Positions 1 through 6,867 of a stretch of DNA of 64,000 nucleotides are shown here, piece by piece; position 1 is the first letter of the stretch, and each line of letters opens with the position of its first letter. The stretch lies in the NCBI RefSeq assembly GCF_005146945.1, contig NZ_SWMS01000022.1, positions 1 to 64,000 on the forward strand. Direction: 5' to 3'. The notes under the pieces were generated by a model. The model was not told the origin of the DNA. It searched no databases and saw only the letters and a program-made list of their open reading frames with translations. Source of the stretch: Prauserella endophytica (GTDB lineage: Bacteria; Actinomycetota; Actinomycetes; Mycobacteriales; Pseudonocardiaceae). A program made the translations under genes and the position numbers.

Positions 1-63
1 ACACCTGTCCACGACACGAAATACCAGGTCAACGGCAAGATTCGGAAATCGAAGTCGAGATAA
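1..63 (+). CDS. possible 3' end of an unknown gene cut by the window edge
   Basis: Frame 1 is open from the first base to a TAA at 61-63 and reads about 20 residues with a basic tail (ends NGKIRKSKSR). I do not recognise the protein. It sits exactly where homology of the opposite-strand istB stops (about position 65), so it may be the sequence into which the IS was broken, or simply chance. Too short to classify. Confidence 0.2.
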   Translation, partial: TPVHDTKYQVNGKIRKSKSR

Positions 64-748
64 CCGCAGCGACGACGTCGTCGCCGAAGACTTCACCCCA
101 GCGGCCGAAGGGCTTGTTGCTGGTGACGATCAGCGAGGCTCGTTCGTAGCGGCTGGACACCAGCTGGAAGAACAGGTTCGCGGCTTCGGCTTCGAAGGGG
201 ATGTAGCCGACCTCGTCGACGATGAGCAGCGGGATGCGGCCGAGCTTGACGAGCTCCTCTTGCAGCTTGCCAGCGTGGTGGGCGTCGGCCAGCCGGGCGA
301 CCCATTCGGCGGCGGTGGCGAAGGCGACACGGTGCCCGGCCTGGCAGGCCCGGATGCCTAATCCGATGGACAGGTGGGTCTTGCCGGTGCCGGGTGGGCC
401 GAGGAAGACCACGTTGTCCTTGCCGGTGATGAAGTCCAGGGTGCCGAGGTGGGTGATGGTGTCCCGCTTGAGCGAGCGCTGGTGATCGAAGTCGAACTCC
501 TCCAGCGATGTGCGCGACGGGAATCGGGCCGAGCGGATGCGGCCTTCGCCGCCGTGGGCTTCGCGGGCGGCGACCTCGCGTTGCAGGCAGGCGGCCAGGA
601 ATTCCTCATAGGTCCAGGTCTCGGCGCGGGCCCGGTCGGCCAGCCGCTCCACCGACCCGGCCAGCGAGGGTGCCTTCAACGCCCGGGTCAGGTAGGCGAT
701 CTCGGATGCCACATTGCGGCCGTTGCCGTTGCTTGTCTTGCTGGCCAT
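29..748 (-). pseudogene. istB: IS21-family IstB helper ATPase, 3'-truncated
   Basis: IstB is the AAA+ ATPase that assists the IstA transposase. Residues from MASKTSNGN to about 222 match the family: Walker A GPPGTGKTH, Walker B LLIVDEVGYIPF, then TSNKPFGRWGEVFGDDVVAA. After that, the family's usual C-terminal end (AMIDRLVHH type, about 25-30 residues) is replaced by an unrelated tail of about 10 residues, so homology breaks near position 65. The ATG at 748 overlaps the istA stop as TGATG, the usual translational coupling. Known: IS21 needs IstB for transposition. Inferred: this copy cannot transpose alone because both the C-terminus and the corresponding IS end are gone. Confidence 0.85.
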
Positions 749-1992
749 CACGCGACCCCCTCGGCACTGACCGGGGTGTCGGTGAGGCCGAACAGTCGGT
801 CGTAGTCGGCCAGGCTGCGCTGCTCGACAGCGGTCTGCACCGGAGCGACAGCGACCAGTCGACGGGCCTGCCGTAGTTCGGCGGCCGCGGCGGCGTGCAC
901 CGGGTCGGTGATGCTTTGGTGATCGGCCCAGCAACGGGCATGCCGGGCGACCTCGACACCGGCGAGGGTGACCACGACCGCGTCGAGGTCGGCGCTGATC
1001 TCCACCCGGCGACCGACGGCGCTGGGGTGCACGGAGTAGTCGTTGGAGTCCAGCCGCACGTAGTGGTCGCGCGGGAGCCGGGTGGTGCTGCGCCACCCCA
1101 CCACCGGGGCGACCGGCGGTAGCTCGAGCATCGCCGCCTTGTCGGCCTCCCAGCGGTCGATCGGGCGGCAGCCCAACCGACGGTGCTGCCGGGTGTTGGC
1201 CCGCACCAGCCAGTCCTCGAGCTGGGTGTTGAAATCGGCGGGGCTGGTGAAGGCGCGGCCGGGCAGGAACGAGGTCTCCAGATAGCCGTTGGCCCGCTCG
1301 ACCAGTCCCTTGGCTTCCGGGTCTGCCGGGCGGCACTGGATCACCTTGATGCCGAGCGTTCCGCGGAAGGCGTTCATCGCTTCGGTCAGCTGCGGCTTGC
1401 CGCCGCGCCACTGCCCGACAGCGGCCTCGTTGTCCCACACCAGCGCCTTGGGCACCCGGCCCCAGTCGCTGATCAGCGCCCAATGCCCGGCCAGCAGGTC
1501 CGGACTCTGCCGCGAGGGCAGCATCCGGGCGGCCATGATCCGCGAGTAGCCGGAGACCATGACCAACACCGGTGGGCGGCCCACCTGCCCGAATCTGAGC
1601 GGGATGTCCACAGGCGGGAACCACAGATCGCACTGCGCCAGTTCGCCCGGCTGGTATTCCGTGCGCGAGGCCGGATCGGTCGGTTTGAACAGCGGCCGCA
1701 GCTGCTGCACCCGCTCGAAGAACACCGTCTTCCCGCGCTGCCAGCCCACCCGCTCAAGGATCACCGTTGAGGGCATGTCCGGGAACTCCGCCAGCAGCGC
1801 CCGGATCTGCGGCTCCACCGCATCCACAATCGAGCCCTTCGCCGGCCGCTCGTACTTCGGAGGTGCGTGCGACGCGAGCGCCTTCCGCACCGTGTTCCTC
1901 GAGATCCCGAGCCGGCGGGCGATAGCCCGAACCGCCATCCCCTCCGCCCGATGCAACCGGCGAATCTCCGCCCAGTCCTCCACGTTCAGCAC
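748..1992 (-). CDS. istA: IS21-family IstA transposase
   Basis: 414-residue DDE transposase. The N-terminal helix-turn-helix is visible (IRRLHRAEGMAVRAIARRLGISRNTVRKAL, residues about 10-39). The catalytic triad fits D in QCDLWFPP, D in LVWDNEAAVG and E in EAKGLVERANGYLETSF. The C-terminal beta-barrel-like region (DHYVRLDSNDYSVHP) is also present. Start is a GTG at 1992. Its stop overlaps the istB start. Length is normal for the family, so this gene looks intact even though the element is not. Confidence 0.92.
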   Translation of the reverse strand: MLNVEDWAEIRRLHRAEGMAVRAIARRLGISRNTVRKALASHAPPKYERPAKGSIVDAVEPQIRALLAEFPDMPSTVILERVGWQRGKTVFFERVQQLRPLFKPTDPASRTEYQPGELAQCDLWFPPVDIPLRFGQVGRPPVLVMVSGYSRIMAARMLPSRQSPDLLAGHWALISDWGRVPKALVWDNEAAVGQWRGGKPQLTEAMNAFRGTLGIKVIQCRPADPEAKGLVERANGYLETSFLPGRAFTSPADFNTQLEDWLVRANTRQHRRLGCRPIDRWEADKAAMLELPPVAPVVGWRSTTRLPRDHYVRLDSNDYSVHPSAVGRRVEISADLDAVVVTLAGVEVARHARCWADHQSITDPVHAAAAAELRQARRLVAVAPVQTAVEQRSLADYDRLFGLTDTPVSAEGVA

Positions 1993-2011
1993 CTCATGAT
2001 CGTCATGGGGT

Positions 2012-2062
2012 GGGTCAAAGTTCGCGCGGAACCAGAGGGTCAGTATTCAGCCGGAAGCGACA
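2012..2062 (-). repeat. IS21-type terminal repeats, istA-proximal end
   Basis: On the minus strand, two 20-bp direct repeats lie at 2056-2037 and 2031-2012. Each has the pattern TTCCG-N3-GAA-N3-TGACCC (14 of 20 positions identical), and they are 25 bp apart. The sequence begins TGTCGC at 2062. IS21 elements carry multiple terminal repeats like this beside istA, with TG at the tip, so 2062 is the best candidate for the outer end of the IS. The matching opposite end is not in the window. Confidence 0.65.
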
Positions 2063-2689
2063 GACCGCTGGGTTCCAGGGAGGACGGGCGCCCCTGCTCG
2101 TGCGACGCCCCCATCGCGCGGCCTACACGGTCGAACACGCCTGTCGTCTGGCGCGACTAAGCAATCGGTTCGGGACACGCCCCCGACTCGCGCGTCCCGA
2201 GCCCACCCAGGGGAGCCCGGGGCCGCGCGGCCGCGTGTCGTTCCATTGCCCAGCCGCGCAGCTCGGCCTTCGGTACACCCCACGCGACCCGAAGGATGGC
2301 ACCCGCCCGCGATGGTCAAGACCCCGTCCTCCGCGAGCTGCCGCACCACGCTGAAGTCTGGGGCCCTGTGAAGGTCACCGCTAGAGCCGTTCGGCCCCAC
2401 AACAGCATGCGTCCAGTCGTTCACTTTCAGGTGATGTCACCGGTCCCACCAAACCTCCGGTCCCCCATCCCCATGGCGCTCGACCGCACGAGTGCGCCCT
2501 GGATCCGGGAGAGCGCGGCCCGCCTGGCAGACCAGGCGGGCCGCGACTCCGGGCTGGACGCGCCAAGAATGCCGCTCCGACGTGCTCTCACGGGAGGTGC
2601 TACCGGCTGCGCAACACCGACATTGACACGCTCCCCTCCCGCAGGACCACAGCCAAGGTACAACAACCACGACTACGGTGGCCTACTTT
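2063..2689. other. non-coding stretch between IS21 remnant and DUF2637 gene
   Basis: No reading frame here has convincing composition or recognisable similarity. The only clear structure is the hairpin at 2515-2544. Open frames in this stretch are short and arginine- or proline-rich, typical of chance frames in high-GC DNA. Confidence 0.5.
2515..2544. terminator. hairpin downstream of the DUF2637 gene
   Basis: Perfect 13-bp inverted repeat (2515-2527 with 2532-2544) around a 4-base loop, all G/C-rich, 145 bp past the stop of the minus-strand DUF2637 gene. No T tract follows. Plausible terminator, but function is inferred. Confidence 0.5.
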
Positions 2690-5623
2690 TCAAAGAGCGC
2701 AACCGGCCGACTTCCGAAGATCGTCGACATTCGCGGCGCGAACAATTGCCACGAGGTTCCGTGAGGTAGTCGCGCTGATCCGAAGCTGCTTCCGCAACGT
2801 CTCGGCGGAGATAGGGCGGCGGTAGCGTCGCCAGTGTTCAGCGTCCGCCCGACGCGATCGCTCCACGAGTTTCTCGTCGAGATTAGTCGTCTTGCGGGTC
2901 GCTGCCCCCAACAGCTTGGCGCGCCGCTGGGCTGAAGGGTACGACGTCTCTTGTTCGACGCGGCCACCCGTCGAGTCCGCCGACGGGGACATCGACGAAT
3001 GCGCTGGCCCTGGACCGATGTTAGCGGCGCTCAGAGCTCGCAGAAGGCCAGGTCCTGTCTCGGCCCACCCGATTAGCAGTAGTGGCCCGACTGCGTCGAA
3101 AGCCGCCTTTCCCCACTGACCAGCGCACACCGGGTCTGCGACGTTCAGCAACAGAGTCACCACGCTCGCGGCCAGCAGCAAACGTCGTGCTGGCCGCAGC
3201 ACATCCTCGCTCGCGCCGGACACCGCCAGGTGCCGCGTACCGACGAGCAAGCCCAGCACCGTCAGGTCCACGGCCGGTGCCACCAGCGGTGCAACGAGCA
3301 CAGGTACCTGCAGCTTCAAGGCCAGATTCAGGACGTTCGTGAGGTAGGCCTGCGGGCGCGGTGTCGGTGTTGCCACCGGTCGTTTCCCGCAGGCCCCTCC
3401 CGCACCCGGCGTGCGGCTTTCACCGCACCGGGCGCTCCATGCGTCTTACCCGCTGGTCAGCCGCTGTGGGCGGCTGCCGGTCGGGGTGTCCACGGGGTCG
3501 GGATGGTGCTGCCGCGGTAGCGGTAACGGGTCACCGCGACGCTGGATGCGCCGGTGAACACGACCCCGTTGTGGGCGAATCGCCACCCTTTGTCGCAGAA
3601 ACGACGCCGGAGTTCGGGCATTCCGATCCGATGCTGGCCGCCGTACTTGGCGCGCACCCAGCGCATCAGCCGACCCCACGCATGGTTGTCGATCGCGCTG
3701 AATACCACCTTGGCGACCGCGTGGCGGAAATAGTTCGCCCACCCCACCAAGACCCGGTTGACGCTTCTCAGCACCACATCCAGGTCCTGGTATCGGGTTG
3801 ATCTGTACGTCCTCATCTTGACCTTGTCCTTGACTGACTGAATCGCCTTCTTGGACGGCCTGGTATAGACGCAATACTTTCGAGTTCCTCGGTTCCACTG
3901 ACGGCGAAGAGTGAACCCGAGGAAATCGAAGCCCTCGTCGATGTGGACCACCCGTGTCTTGTCCGGCGACAGCCGTAACCCCAACGGGGCCAGCACGGCC
4001 GCCACCTCCTCCCGCAACGCCTCGGCATGATGCCGCTCGCCCCAGACCATCAGGACGAAATCATCCGCATAGCGGATGAGTCTGCACACACCGTGCCCGG
4101 CTGCCTTGCGTTTGGCCCGCTGGTATCTACTGCCCATCGCCCGCCACTGCCGATCGAAATAATCGTCCAGCGCGGACAGGGCGATGTTGGCCAGCAGCGG
4201 GGACAAGATTCCACCCTGCGGTGTTCCTGTCAGTGTCTCTTCCCGGTTTCCGAGTTCGGTCAGAACACCGGCTTTCAGGAACGCCTTCACCAGCGCACAC
4301 ACCCGTTTGTCCGTGATTCTCACCCGCAGACGGTCCATCAACGCCCGATGCGATATCTCATCGAAACAGGCCTCGATGTCCGCCTCCAGCACCCAGTGAT
4401 AGTTCCGGGGCTTCGAGGCATAGTAATGAATCTCGGCCACCGCGTCCTGCGCGCGCCGGTTCGGACGGAACCCATACGAGCAGGGTTTGAAGTCTGCCTC
4501 GAAAATGGGTTCGAGCACCAACTTCAGGCTCGCCTGGACCACCCGGTCGGTGATGGTGGGAATCCCGAGCTTCCGGAACTTCCCCGTGCTCCCCTTGGGG
4601 ATCATCACCCGCCGCACCGCGACCGGACGGAACACGCCCGACTTCAGCGCATCCCGGATCTGGGCCAAGAAAGCCTCGGTCCCCACCCAGGTCTCGACCA
4701 AGCCAACACTGACCTTGTCGATACCCGGAGTCCGCGCGCCCTGGTTGGTTGTGACGCGCTCCCACGCGCACACCAGGAACGCCGGATCAGCAACGAGGTT
4801 GAACAGATCACCAAACCGGCGCCCCGGTTGCTCGGTCGCCCAGCGATGTAGTTTGGTCTGCATCCTCCGTACCGTGATCGCCGCCGACTCCACATCCGGC
4901 CACACCACGGCGCCGGTATTCACCGGCGCGTCTTCGGACATTGCTTTCCCTCTCTGTCTGACGCACTGTCGCCCTTCCCCATGTGCACGGGCTTTCCCCG
5001 GCTCGGAGTACTACGGCGACTCCGCCCCAACCCCGGCGCTTCGACAGGCGTCGCGTCTATCCTCACCCACTTCGCTGGCTGCGCAGCGCGGCGGGGAATG
5101 CGGCCGGGATGGTTCCCACGTTCACTGTTGTCCGGTTGACGGGTGAGGCGTCCAGCTATACCCCTGCGGCATCGCCACGGCTACGCCGTAGACCTTCACC
5201 GTGGCCTCCAGACCCAGACTTCGGAGACCCGACCTGAAGTTCCCCACCCCGTTCCCGAGGCAGGTGCGCACCGCCCACCAGCCCGAATCCACCGGGTTAG
5301 AGCTGGCTATTCGTGAAGAGGCGTAACGAAACCGGTTCCTCGCGTACACCTTCCCGTCTCGCTCACCACGCCCGACCCGTCCGGCAGTGCCAGGCCGACG
5401 CGACTTTGTCGAGGCTGCTCCCGCCCAACCCAGCGACCCCTGGGTCAGGCTGCCTCCAGCTTCACCCCGCCGCTACGACGACGGAGCGATGGACGGTCTT
5501 CCACCTCCATCCGCAACAACAGCGCCTCGTGGCGCACCCAAAGCCGAAGAGGAAGGTCAGCCCGATGACCAGACTCATCGTGACCGTGACGAATCGAGCA
5601 ACTGTCTGTGCGTTGGAACTCAT
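2690..5623 (-). CDS. DUF2637/SpdB-like plasmid-transfer membrane protein, split by a group II intron
   Basis: Exon 1 is 5623-5538 and exon 2 is 3338-2690; removing 3339-5537 joins them in frame to give a 244-residue protein. Exon 1 starts MSSNAQTVARFVTV and ends in FLFGFG; exon 2 resumes NVLNLALKLQVPVLVAP. Together they form the DUF2637 pattern: four hydrophobic segments within the first ~120 residues (including LVAPAVDLTVLGLLVGT and FDAVGPLLLIGW), then a polar C-terminus with a helix-turn-helix-like segment (ISAETLRKQLRISATTSRNLVA). DUF2637/SpdB proteins are encoded in actinomycete conjugative plasmids and AICEs, where they are linked to intramycelial spread. Unspliced, the gene gives only a stub. 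GGGAG precedes the ATG. Confidence 0.85.
3339..3437 (-). ncRNA. group II intron domains V and VI
   Basis: Domain V is at 3437-3402: it opens GAGC with the catalytic AGC triad and has the apical stem GTGCGG-TGAAA-GCCGCAC. Domain VI follows, a long stem in which GAGG-GGCCTGCGGG pairs with CCCGCAGGCC-TA-CCTC. The bulged A in the 3' strand lies eight bases from the intron end. These are the catalytic core and branch-point domains that define a group II intron. Confidence 0.88.
3457..4941 (-). CDS. ltrA: group II intron reverse transcriptase/maturase
   Basis: 494-residue intron-encoded protein that binds and splices its host intron and reverse-transcribes it during mobility. Visible reverse transcriptase blocks include GIDKVSV, VMIPKGSTGKFRKLGIPTI, FKPCSYGFRPNR, VLEADIEACFDEISH, GTPQGGILSPLLANI and the active site IRYADDFVLMV. 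The maturase domain X follows at about residues 330-440 (WANYFRHAVAK). The C-terminus ends RYRYRGSTIPTPW without H-N-H motifs, so endonuclease activity is unlikely. It stops about 20 nt before domain V, the usual arrangement. Confidence 0.95.
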   Translation of the reverse strand: MSEDAPVNTGAVVWPDVESAAITVRRMQTKLHRWATEQPGRRFGDLFNLVADPAFLVCAWERVTTNQGARTPGIDKVSVGLVETWVGTEAFLAQIRDALKSGVFRPVAVRRVMIPKGSTGKFRKLGIPTITDRVVQASLKLVLEPIFEADFKPCSYGFRPNRRAQDAVAEIHYYASKPRNYHWVLEADIEACFDEISHRALMDRLRVRITDKRVCALVKAFLKAGVLTELGNREETLTGTPQGGILSPLLANIALSALDDYFDRQWRAMGSRYQRAKRKAAGHGVCRLIRYADDFVLMVWGERHHAEALREEVAAVLAPLGLRLSPDKTRVVHIDEGFDFLGFTLRRQWNRGTRKYCVYTRPSKKAIQSVKDKVKMRTYRSTRYQDLDVVLRSVNRVLVGWANYFRHAVAKVVFSAIDNHAWGRLMRWVRAKYGGQHRIGMPELRRRFCDKGWRFAHNGVVFTGASSVAVTRYRYRGSTIPTPWTPRPAAAHSG

Positions 5624-5757
5624 GACGGCCTCGCTCCCGAGCCCGGAAGTTCGAACCTCGCCTCGAGAGTCAACGTGCCGATGGAACGGCCTTGGTCAGC
5701 CCCGTTCCCATCCTTTGGTAGTCCTGCCGAGGGCGCCCAGATCGTTTTGCGGGTGCA

Positions 5758-5794
5758 GGGCCTCGACCAGCGGAAACGCCGGTCGAGGCCCTTT
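5758..5794. terminator. hairpin of a DNA-alkylation-gene terminator, separated from its gene
   Basis: Perfect 11-bp arms (5758-5767 plus 5768-side bases pair with 5781-5791) end in CCCTTTAA. The right part of this hairpin is copied at 10662-10698 immediately downstream of the AlkD-like gene, where the left arm is missing. The natural reading is that the complete hairpin once terminated that gene and was split by the 5772-10661 insertion. Confidence 0.55.
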
Positions 5795-5808
5795 AACGTC
5801 TCACCCGG
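5772..5808 (+). repeat. 37-bp direct repeat, left copy (attL-like)
   Basis: Identical over 37 bp to 10662-10698, with divergence on both sides. It begins GGAAACGCCGG and ends TCTCACCCGG. Two exact copies 4.9 kb apart enclosing integrase fragments are what site-specific integration leaves behind. Confidence 0.85.
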
Positions 5809-5843
5809 TCAGACCCGGCCTTCTGCGGTGCTGCGTGGACACG

Positions 5844-6014
5844 TCAGCTCGCGTGGCCGAGCGCTGTTTGCACCCGCTGTCTGGACACGACGTCCTGCCC
5901 ATAGGGGCAGGCCGCGTAGATCTCCATGAGCACCGTCAGCGAGTGTCCAGCCAGCCACCTGCTCACCGCCGCGTGCCTCAGGCCGTACAGCCGCCGCGCG
6001 AGCGGGGTCGACCT
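5844..6014 (-). pseudogene. tyrosine integrase, C-terminal fragment
   Basis: The frame reads PLARRLYGLRHAAVSRWL, then AGHSLTVLMEIYAACPYGQD and ends near RVQTALG. This is the end of an actinobacterial tyrosine recombinase: the HxxR box (here LRHA), GHS box and the Tyr-containing IYA..C segment. The usual ~12 residues between the HTWL-like helix and the GHS box are deleted, and nothing upstream encodes the rest. It lies 36 bp from the left 37-bp repeat, as expected for an int gene beside its attachment site. Confidence 0.7.
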
Positions 6015-6040
6015 GTGCTTCCTCGTCCTGTCACTCTTCA

Positions 6041-6072
6041 CTCTCTCTATGTCACACCAGCCATAGAGAGAG
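6041..6072. repeat. 11-bp inverted repeat
   Basis: CTCTCTCTATG at 6041-6051 is perfectly complementary to 6062-6072 with a 10-base loop. It lies just upstream of the integrase C-terminal fragment. It may be an old recombinase-binding site or chance purine/pyrimidine repetition; function unknown. Confidence 0.4.
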
Positions 6073-6214
6073 GCTGGGACATCTGGAGGTCGCACAGGGG
6101 ATCCTTGGACAATGCGTGGACACAACCCCGGTGTTCCAGCCGTTCGTTGCTATTTACGCTAGTGAGAGCGCCACGCTAGACCGTCCCAGCCCGGCCCCTC
6201 CGGAGGCAGGTGGC

Positions 6215-6245
6215 GCAGGTTCCAATCCTGCCGAGGGGTGCCCAG
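6215..6245 (+). other. tRNA 3'-end-like fragment (attachment-site scar)
   Basis: The T-arm fold GCAGG-TTCCAAT-CCTGC (6215-6231) is followed by an acceptor-like strand CGAGGGG. The loop departs from consensus only at the purine after TTC. No anticodon or D arm precedes it, so it is not a tRNA gene. A related segment, TCCTGCCGAGGGCGCCCAG, occurs at 5722-5740. tRNA 3' ends are the usual integration sites of actinomycete elements, which makes this a likely scar. Isotype uncertain; an Arg tRNA with CGAGGGC acceptor strand would fit. Confidence 0.4.
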
Positions 6246-6320
6246 GTCAGAGCGTTATTGGACGCTATGACCATGCTTTGCGTAGTGCCGCACCTGGTGC
6301 GACCCGGCTACTCTCGCACC

Positions 6321-6520
6321 ATGACCGACGCCCAAAAGCGGCCTCAGCGCCGCCAGTGGGGCGAGATCGAGACCCTGCCGAGCGGAGCACTCCGGGTCAA
6401 GGTCTACGTCGGCGTCGCCCCTCAGCGGCAAGCGGCGTTACCTCCGCGAGACCATTCCGGCGGGTGCAGACCTCGACAACACCGTCAGAACCGCGGGCCG
6501 CCGTTCCCATACACCTTGAG
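6321..6520 (+). pseudogene. tyrosine integrase, frameshifted N-terminal fragment
   Basis: The ATG frame reads MTDAQKRPQRRQWGEIETLP and then SGALRVKVYVG, the arm-binding start typical of actinobacterial phage/ICE integrases. After about residue 32 the similarity shifts to another frame, SGKRRYLRETIPAGADLDNT, the expected continuation. A single frameshift near 6415 therefore inactivates it, and the core and catalytic domains are absent. It is on the opposite strand to the C-terminal fragment at 5844, so two integrase genes or an inversion were involved. Confidence 0.65.
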
Positions 6521-6535
6521 CGGTTGTCCGATCCC

Positions 6536-6742
6536 ATGCGGTCACTCCTGACGAACGACGGCGTCGGGCTGGAGTGCACCGGCTTCGCCTCTAAACTGGT
6601 GAGCGGCAACTACGAGTCCGCCTGCCTGCTGAAGATCGGCCGCGAAGACTTCTGGCCGAAGTACGGCGCTCACATCGAGACGAACTGGGAAGCACAAGGC
6701 TTACAGCGCTACCCGAGCCCACACGCCGAATCTTGGCACTGA
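6536..6742 (+). CDS. hypothetical 68-residue protein or gene fragment
   Basis: The frame from ATG 6536 has protein-like composition (GFASKLVSGNYESACLLKIG then REDFWPKYGAHIETNW), unlike neighbouring chance frames. No obvious ribosome site precedes it, and the same frame continues upstream without similarity, so it is more likely the C-terminal remnant of a longer gene. Family not recognised. Confidence 0.4.
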   Translation: MRSLLTNDGVGLECTGFASKLVSGNYESACLLKIGREDFWPKYGAHIETNWEAQGLQRYPSPHAESWH

Positions 6743-6867
6743 TCAAGGTAACCCTGTACGTCGAACAATGAAGGATCATTTGCACTTTTGGCGTGGATTA
6801 AGCGCCTGAGCCGGAACCCGCAGAACCTGACATAGAGTTCACGCCGCGACTGAATTCTTGGTAACTA

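Larger units (their letters stand above)
65..2062 (-). mobile_element. IS21-family insertion sequence remnant
   Basis: Terminal repeats, istA and most of istB are present; the istB end and the second terminus are missing. No target duplication can be seen because only one end survives. It lies next to a DUF2637/SpdB-like gene of a conjugative element, so it probably landed in an already mobile region. Confidence 0.8.
3339..5537 (-). mobile_element. group II intron with encoded maturase
   Basis: 2199-nt intron on the minus strand. It begins GTGCGCC at 5537, matching the group II GUGYG start, and ends ...CCTACCTCAC at 3339, matching the AY end with a bulged branch-point A in domain VI. Domains V and VI are recognisable, and the reverse transcriptase gene lies in the domain IV position. 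The 5' exon ends CTTTGG; CCGAAG at 5224-5219 (intron nt 314-319) is complementary with one G-U pair and is a candidate EBS1. Precise removal restores the DUF2637 frame. The RT lacks a visible H-N-H endonuclease domain, so mobility probably relies on other priming. Confidence 0.92.

Noticed and set aside
2047-2424. 125-codon minus-strand frame next to the IS21 end
   Set aside because: Runs into the IS terminal repeats, has no ribosome site, and its composition is Arg/Gly-rich after the first 40 residues; no family recognised.
5722-5740. A tRNA gene
   Set aside because: Only a T-arm/acceptor-like stretch matches; the T-loop, anticodon and D arms are absent.
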